The position numbers were made by a program, and so were the translations under genes. The notes under the pieces were generated by a model that had not been told where the DNA came from, made no database searches, and saw only the letters and a program-made list of their open reading frames with translations. From NCBI GenBank assembly GCA_027325115.1, contig DAHWFG010000434.1:1-9458 (forward strand): 9,458 nucleotides of DNA, read 5' to 3'. Positions 6,325-9,458 of this stretch are shown one piece after another. This stretch comes from JAKBCQ01 sp021807585 (lineage in GTDB: Bacteria > Planctomycetota > Planctomycetia > Isosphaerales > Isosphaeraceae). Every line of letters begins with the position of its first letter. Positions within the stretch are counted from its first letter, which is position 1.

Positions 6325-6381
6325 CGATCGAGACGGAAGCGAATCCAATCAATGGGCGAATTATTCGCCAAGTCTCGATCG
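6325..6381 (+). promoter_or_regulatory. Nested inverted repeats between the two LURP-one-like genes
   Basis: An outer perfect ten-base pair, CGATCGAGAC at 6325-6334 and GTCTCGATCG at 6372-6381, encloses an inner pair GGCGAAT at 6355-6361 and ATTCGCC at 6363-6369. As RNA this gives a long stem with an internal hairpin, ending about 44 bases before the ATG of the second gene. No T tract follows, so it is not a standard intrinsic terminator. It could be a leader or processing structure, or paired protein-binding sites. Confidence 0.5.
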
Positions 6382-6425
6382 TAGATCGATTAACGATAAA
6401 CCAAAATGATGTGATAGATAGTATC

Positions 6426-7097
6426 ATGAAAACGAATCATCAAGAATCCGCCGCCGACGCGATCGAGATCGAATCGATCCCCGAGGCGTATCGCGTCGAT
6501 TTCCTGCGATTGGTCGCGGTTCCGAAACGCCGAGGTCCCGCCGCTTCGAGTTTTCAATTCACGACGGAGGACGGTTATCCGATCGCCTTTGTCATCGTGG
6601 ATAAGAGATGGCGATCCGCGGAATACCGGGTCTTTTCCGATCCCGAAGCGATCGACCAAATGTTCAAGGTCATACGACTTCACAAATGGAATAAAATCGA
6701 AACTCGCGTCGTCGATTCAAAAACCGAGGAAACGATCGGTTCGATCGACTCGGCGACCGCGAGATCGTTCTCGCTCGACCGACCGAGATGGATTTTGCGC
6801 GACGAAGCGGGCGCCGAACGCGGACGAGTTTATCAATCCTCAAACTTTGGAAACTTCAAGTCGATAATCTCCATGATTCTAACATTCGCTTTGATATTAA
6901 TTGGAATACATATCTTATTACATGACGAGAAAGAGATTCGATTCGAGATCCAGGGTCGCCGCGCGGCGCGGGGCGATAAACTCAAACATTTGTTCAAGGC
7001 GCGTTTCGATCTCGATTTAAGCGACGACTCCGACGGTCTGTTGCCGCGACCGATCGCTCTCTCCGTGGCGATCCTGGAATTTTTCCGCGCCGACTGA
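6426..7097 (+). CDS. Second LURP-one-like paralogue with a membrane segment
   Basis: This 223-residue protein is a diverged relative of the one encoded at 5707-6306. Matching pieces, second gene against first, are YRVFSDPEAIDQMF against IRVYADLEQKIELL, RVVDSKTEETIGSI against SVIDSTTGEKIGSL, and FDLDLSDDSDGLLPRPIALS against FHVDLSLDTGGLLPRPLAIA. It has an extra N-terminal stretch of about 45 residues and lacks the GRQ tail. Residues about 146-165 (SIISMILTFALILIGIHILL) form a membrane-like segment where the first protein has a less hydrophobic stretch. The start is uncertain: ATG 6426 is chosen, but GTG 6411 in the same frame would add five residues and neither has a good ribosome site. Tandem duplication followed by divergence is the simplest history. 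Confidence 0.78.
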   Translation: MKTNHQESAADAIEIESIPEAYRVDFLRLVAVPKRRGPAASSFQFTTEDGYPIAFVIVDKRWRSAEYRVFSDPEAIDQMFKVIRLHKWNKIETRVVDSKTEETIGSIDSATARSFSLDRPRWILRDEAGAERGRVYQSSNFGNFKSIISMILTFALILIGIHILLHDEKEIRFEIQGRRAARGDKLKHLFKARFDLDLSDDSDGLLPRPIALSVAILEFFRAD

Positions 7098-7145
7098 CCG
7101 AGAAGCGGCTGATTTAAAAGTTCGAAAAGCCGGCCGTGCGATCGT

Positions 7146-7172
7146 CGGGAGCGGGCGCCTTCGCCCGCCCCG
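7146..7172. terminator. GC-rich hairpin between convergent genes
   Basis: GCGGGCG (7151-7157) pairs with CGCCCGC (7162-7168) across a CCTT loop; with one bulged A the stem extends four more pairs (7146-7149 with 7169-7172). It lies between the + strand LURP-one-like stop (7097) and the minus-strand cytochrome stop (7186). Neither side has a proper T tract; on the minus strand CTTTTCG follows about 20 bases later. A two-way terminator is likely from position, but it could also be a palindromic repeat element. Confidence 0.5.
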
Positions 7173-7185
7173 AGACAAAACATCG

Positions 7186-7632
7186 TTATTTATCGAAATC
7201 ATCTTCCTCAACGCGGAAGACCTTGTGGCAATCGCCGCAGCTCTTGGTAAGAGCCGATTGCGCCGATTTGGCCTCGGCGTGATCTCCCTTTTCGGCGGCC
7301 TTGGCCATCTTCTCGGAAGCCGCGATCATCTCGTCCATCATCTTCGTCCAATCCGAGAACGGCTTTTTCACCTTCTCGGCGGCGCTCTTGATCTCGCGCG
7401 CCTCTTTGCCGAGCTTCGCCAGATCCTCCGCGGCCTTGACGACGCTCTTGCCCGCCTTCTTGAACGCGACAGGCGTACGAACAGCCTTCTTGATCACGTT
7501 GTTCTTGGCGTTGACCTTCTCCATAATCTTTTCCAACGGTGATTCCTTTTTGTCGTCGGCGAACGACAATCCCGCGGCGGTAAGACCGACCGCCGTGATC
7601 GCGACGGCGAGAACCGTCCACTTGCTCCGCAT
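7186..7632 (-). CDS. Class II cytochrome c (c'/c556 type), exported
   Basis: This 148-residue periplasmic electron-transfer or gas-binding haem protein has a signal peptide at residues 1-25 (basic MRSK, hydrophobic core VLAVAITAVGLTAAG, cleavage probably after LSFA). A lysine/alanine-rich helical body follows, with the haem site CGDCH at 132-136 near the C-terminus followed by KVFR. A C-terminal CxxCH in a four-helix-type protein is the hallmark of class II cytochromes c. Mature length of about 123 residues is normal. The ATG at 7632 has AAGGAG nine bases upstream. A long run of alternating K and A makes the reverse-frame reading also open, but only this frame has a signal peptide and haem motif. 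No partner redox gene adjoins it. The role (peroxide, NO or electron relay) cannot be told. Confidence 0.92.
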   Translation of the reverse strand: MRSKWTVLAVAITAVGLTAAGLSFADDKKESPLEKIMEKVNAKNNVIKKAVRTPVAFKKAGKSVVKAAEDLAKLGKEAREIKSAAEKVKKPFSDWTKMMDEMIAASEKMAKAAEKGDHAEAKSAQSALTKSCGDCHKVFRVEEDDFDK

Positions 7633-7836
7633 GCTCGTAAGCTCCTTCGTTTGAGTTTTTCACCCGTTCTTTCAAGCGACGGATCTGCCGCGGGACTCGT
7701 TCCGCGACCGCCCCTTGTTCAACAATCGACCTAACATAAAACGTCGCGTCCGATCGATCAAGCCGATCGAAACCGAATCACGCGTTTCGAAACACGCACA
7801 CGCACCTACAGTCGCTTCCCTCGTCGCTTTTTCGCC

Positions 7837-8535
7837 TTAAAGGTGATCCGACCAATTGGCGATTTTGATCGATTCGCCGTCGCTTTCGTGGCGATAAACG
7901 AGCGGACGAACCTCCGAAAGCGATCGCAAATTCGTCTTCTCGACCGCGAGCCGACGCAACGTTTGATCGAGCGCAGTCACCACCAACACGACCCGCGCCG
8001 CAGCCTGAATCTCGACGTACCACCGCTCGTTCTCGGTCTCCTCCTCGGGAAGATCCTGGATCGCCAAAATCGCCGCACCCGATTCCCGCGCTAATCGCAT
8101 AAGCGATTGTATCGTATGACGATTCGGCTCCCCTTCTTTGTGGCAAAGGTAAGCCGAGAGAGGATCGATGATGATCAATTTGGGTTGATAGCTCGCAATG
8201 TCGTCGGCGTTGATCTCGCGATCGATCGCCCAGAACCGCGATAAATCCGCCGACGCGGCCTCGAGCCGCGGCATCACCGTGTCCGAGAGCGTATCGTCGG
8301 CGATATTGAGGAGGATGTTGGCGGGCTCGTCGGGAAACGCCGCGGTCCCCTTGGTGAGGGGCATCGGCGTCCCCTTGCTCACGCGGGCCGCAAGGTGAAG
8401 CGCGAGCAACGTCTTGCCCACTCCCGGATCGCCGTCGAGAAGCGTCAACTTCCCCAGCGGAATCCGACCCTCCCACAGCCAATCAAGCGGCTTCGAGGTC
8501 AACTCGGAAAGATGAATCGCGGCGGTTTCGCTCAT
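7837..8535 (-). CDS. Compact RecA-fold ATPase, RepA/AAA_25-like
   Basis: This 232-residue protein is a RecA-fold ATPase of the RepA/AAA_25 type, relatives of which are hexameric helicases or mobile-element accessory ATPases. Walker A is GDPGVGKT at 35-42 and Walker B is KLIIIDP at 119-125, followed by LSAYL. The strand after the first lid reads NIADD (77-81), where relatives usually have a glutamate before the D-D pair. The strand that usually ends in R-H-x-N-K reads AIQDLPEEE (158-166), and the G-S-x-x-x-x-A-A-R element is reduced to QAAAR. KTN at 200-202 is kept. It therefore probably binds nucleotide, while hydrolysis may be weak or absent. The ATG at 8535 has only a weak AAGG site. No primase, recombinase or replication gene adjoins it. 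It is likely a real gene; the function is unknown. Confidence 0.85.
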   Translation of the reverse strand: MSETAAIHLSELTSKPLDWLWEGRIPLGKLTLLDGDPGVGKTLLALHLAARVSKGTPMPLTKGTAAFPDEPANILLNIADDTLSDTVMPRLEAASADLSRFWAIDREINADDIASYQPKLIIIDPLSAYLCHKEGEPNRHTIQSLMRLARESGAAILAIQDLPEEETENERWYVEIQAAARVVLVVTALDQTLRRLAVEKTNLRSLSEVRPLVYRHESDGESIKIANWSDHL

Positions 8536-8845
8536 GTGCGCCGGCCTTTTTTATGTTTGACTGCGATTCGTCAAGATCACCGCGCGTAGGCCGATCGCCG
8601 GCCGGCGCTCTCAATCAATATATCGCCGTTTGAGGACAAAGCGCGCCTTCCATTTTTCATTTCGTTCGATTTCCCTCTCATTCCACTCCTGGATCACATC
8701 GAAAGCGAATTAATCTCGCTTCACTCTCAAAACAATCAAACTCTCGCGGACTCATCGATTATCAATTTCGCTCGTCGCCCAATCCATGCGTCGACGTCAT
8801 CTCGTAATTGATTTGTAATTCATTATTTGATCATGCTTTCAATCA
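8536..8845. other. Gene-poor stretch upstream of the ATPase
   Basis: Some 310 bases without a supported gene, AT-richer than the flanking genes. The end nearest the ATPase has CGCCGGCC twice, at 8539-8546 and inside the palindrome at 8596-8607. The right part may hold decayed sequence of the oxidoreductase relic: a short N-F-A-R-R-P reading near 8764-8781, in a different frame from the relic, resembles a family strand but is too short to trust. Confidence 0.4.
8596..8607. promoter_or_regulatory. Perfect 12-base palindrome upstream of the ATPase
   Basis: CGCCGGCCGGCG is a perfect palindrome 60 bases before the ATPase ATG. Its first eight bases recur at 8539-8546, right before that ATG. Paired sites at this distance would suit a repressor that covers the promoter. 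GC-rich palindromes are common in such genomes, so this is a weak call. Confidence 0.25.
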
Positions 8846-9082
8846 ATGAATTCGCCGATCCCGAAAGCCTCCGCCGTCAGCTTGCGCGGAGGAATCGGCC
8901 GCGTCGATCCCGATCTCCTCGCACGACACGTCGACCCCCTCGAATCCTCTCGCTATTTCCTCTGCGGACCCGGAGATATGACCCGCGATCTCGTCTACTA
9001 CCTCGAAAATAGACAAGTCCCCCGCGATCTCATCCACACCGAAACCTTCGGCAAAAAACCCGTTAAACCTGTTTTAATTTGA
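8846..9082 (+). pseudogene. 3' relic of a ferredoxin/flavin-type NAD(P)H oxidoreductase
   Basis: This 78-codon ORF ends at TGA 9080-9082. From about residue 16 it reads like the end of the NAD(P)-binding domain of ferredoxin-NADP+ reductase-type enzymes: GRVDPDLLARHV, then RYFLCGPGDMTRDLVYYLE (the C-G-P motif of the nicotinamide pocket), then VPRDLIHTETFGK, the usual I-H-x-E-x-F-G ending. The flavin-binding half and the GxGxxP dinucleotide loop are missing, and a stop (8828-8830) lies six codons upstream in frame. The ATG at 8846 has no ribosome site. About 60 of the usual 230 or more residues remain. The best reading is a truncated or frameshifted remnant. A real small protein is less likely. 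Confidence 0.7.
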
Positions 9083-9094
9083 GTACAATTATTC

Positions 9095-9117
9095 ATAGAA
9101 TAGATTCCTTATTCTAT
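9095..9117. repeat. AT-rich inverted repeat just after the oxidoreductase relic
   Basis: ATAGAATA (9095-9102) and TATTCTAT (9110-9117) are perfect eight-base arms around GATTCCT, starting 13 bases after the relic's stop. The stem is too AT-rich for a strong terminator and has no T tract. It may be an operator-like dyad or a scar of the event that truncated the gene. Confidence 0.4.
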
Positions 9118-9149
9118 CACACGACGACTCGATCCGCCTCGACAATCAC

Positions 9150-9237
9150 GCCGAAGCGACGCCAAGGCGATCCCGAGGCGATGCCAAGCTGACGCCGAGG
9201 CGACGCCGAGCTGCGGCCAAGGCGATCCCGAGGCGAT
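9150..9237 (+). repeat. Degenerate minisatellite: eight contiguous 11-base units
   Basis: Starting at 9150, eight units of exactly 11 bases follow without a gap, each close to GCCGAGGCGAC. Units 2 and 7, and units 3 and 8, are identical pairs, so a 22-base stretch at 9161-9182 recurs at 9216-9237 with a 55-base period. Eleven is not a multiple of three, so a coding role is unlikely. It is not a CRISPR array because there are no spacers. Confidence 0.85.
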
Positions 9238-9458
9238 CCTCGCAAAGACCGCGCCTCAGCCGATTCATCCGCGTTCACACATCCGCGTCGCGTCGAGCCG
9301 CTCCGATCCCTCGCAATCGGCGAATCCACCACGCACTCGCACGCCGGTTTACCCAACAACACAATTGCAAACGGCTCTAAACGCCTAATTGAACGGGTTT
9401 GGTCGATTCTCCGCCTCACAGATTCACGCTCGCCCGATCGTTCCTCCCAGTCGCTTCA
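9238..9458. other. Right end, no supported gene
   Basis: I see no convincing gene here on either strand. A reverse-strand frame of about 100 codons (9117-9419) starts at GTG without a ribosome site and runs through the 11-base repeat; its arginine-rich product resembles no family I know. The stretch may be leader sequence for a gene beyond the window. Confidence 0.4.

Noticed and set aside
5785..6348. 187-codon minus-strand ORF opposite the first LURP-one-like gene
   Set aside because: It has an antisense-type composition rich in R, D and S, while the + strand frame has a ribosome site and family motifs.
7208..7675. 155-codon minus-strand ORF overlapping the cytochrome gene
   Set aside because: It is a frame-shifted shadow made open by the lysine/alanine-rich coding sequence; it has no signal peptide or haem motif.
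7778..8482. 234-codon minus-strand ORF overlapping the ATPase gene
   Set aside because: The product is low-complexity and rich in R, G and D, while the other frame has Walker motifs.
9150..9237. CRISPR-like array
   Set aside because: The units are contiguous, 11 bases long and degenerate, with no spacers and no cas genes.
9117..9419. 100-codon minus-strand ORF at the right end
   Set aside because: It starts at GTG with no ribosome site, runs through an 11-base repeat that does not keep frame, and has no recognisable features.

Overview
The window looks like a piece of a planctomycete chromosome (moderate confidence). The grounds are the protein families present (a miaA/plsC/YbjQ/LURP-one-like/class II cytochrome c mixture with a compact RepA-like ATPase), the fairly high GC content, and a striking abundance of GATC and CGATCG words. 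No rRNA, tRNA, CRISPR array, transposase or integrase was seen.

Layout. 1-450: the 3' end of miaA (tRNA dimethylallyltransferase) on the + strand, cut by the window edge. 475-1763: three tightly packed minus-strand genes, visibly richer in AT than their surroundings. In transcription order they are a 90-residue protein, a 157-residue protein with a loose RelE/ParE-like look, and a 173-residue protein with a sigma-70 region 4-like helix-turn-helix. This is the most island-like part of the window and could be a regulatory or toxin-antitoxin-type module, but none of the three was assigned to a family with confidence. 2032-3441 (-): a PlsC-type acyltransferase with a long C-terminal half and a run of nine G near its 3' end. 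3735-4055 (-): a YbjQ/UPF0145 protein with a good extended -10 promoter upstream. 4235-5564 (-): a two-gene unit of a lipoate-ligase-like protein (TTG start) followed by a HEAT-repeat-like protein. 5707-7097 (+): two diverged LURP-one-like (tubby C-terminal-like) paralogues in tandem, the second with a membrane segment. The gap between them holds a nested pair of perfect inverted repeats. 7186-7632 (-): an exported class II (c'/c556-type) cytochrome c, convergent with the tandem pair across a strong GC hairpin. 7837-8535 (-): a small RecA-fold (RepA/AAA_25-like) ATPase in which several residues usual for the family are absent. 8846-9082 (+): what seems to be the 3' relic of an oxidoreductase of the ferredoxin/flavodoxin-NAD(P)+ reductase type. 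9150-9237: eight contiguous 11-bp units of a degenerate minisatellite; no gene is evident from there to the end.

How it works together. Most of the window is a set of unlinked housekeeping and conserved hypothetical genes rather than one pathway. The only units that look co-transcribed are the three-gene AT-rich cluster, the ligase/HEAT pair and possibly the two LURP-one-like genes. The points most worth following up are the AT-rich operon, the tandem LURP-one-like pair with the structured spacer, the ATPase lacking usual catalytic residues, and the relic plus 11-bp repeat at the right end.
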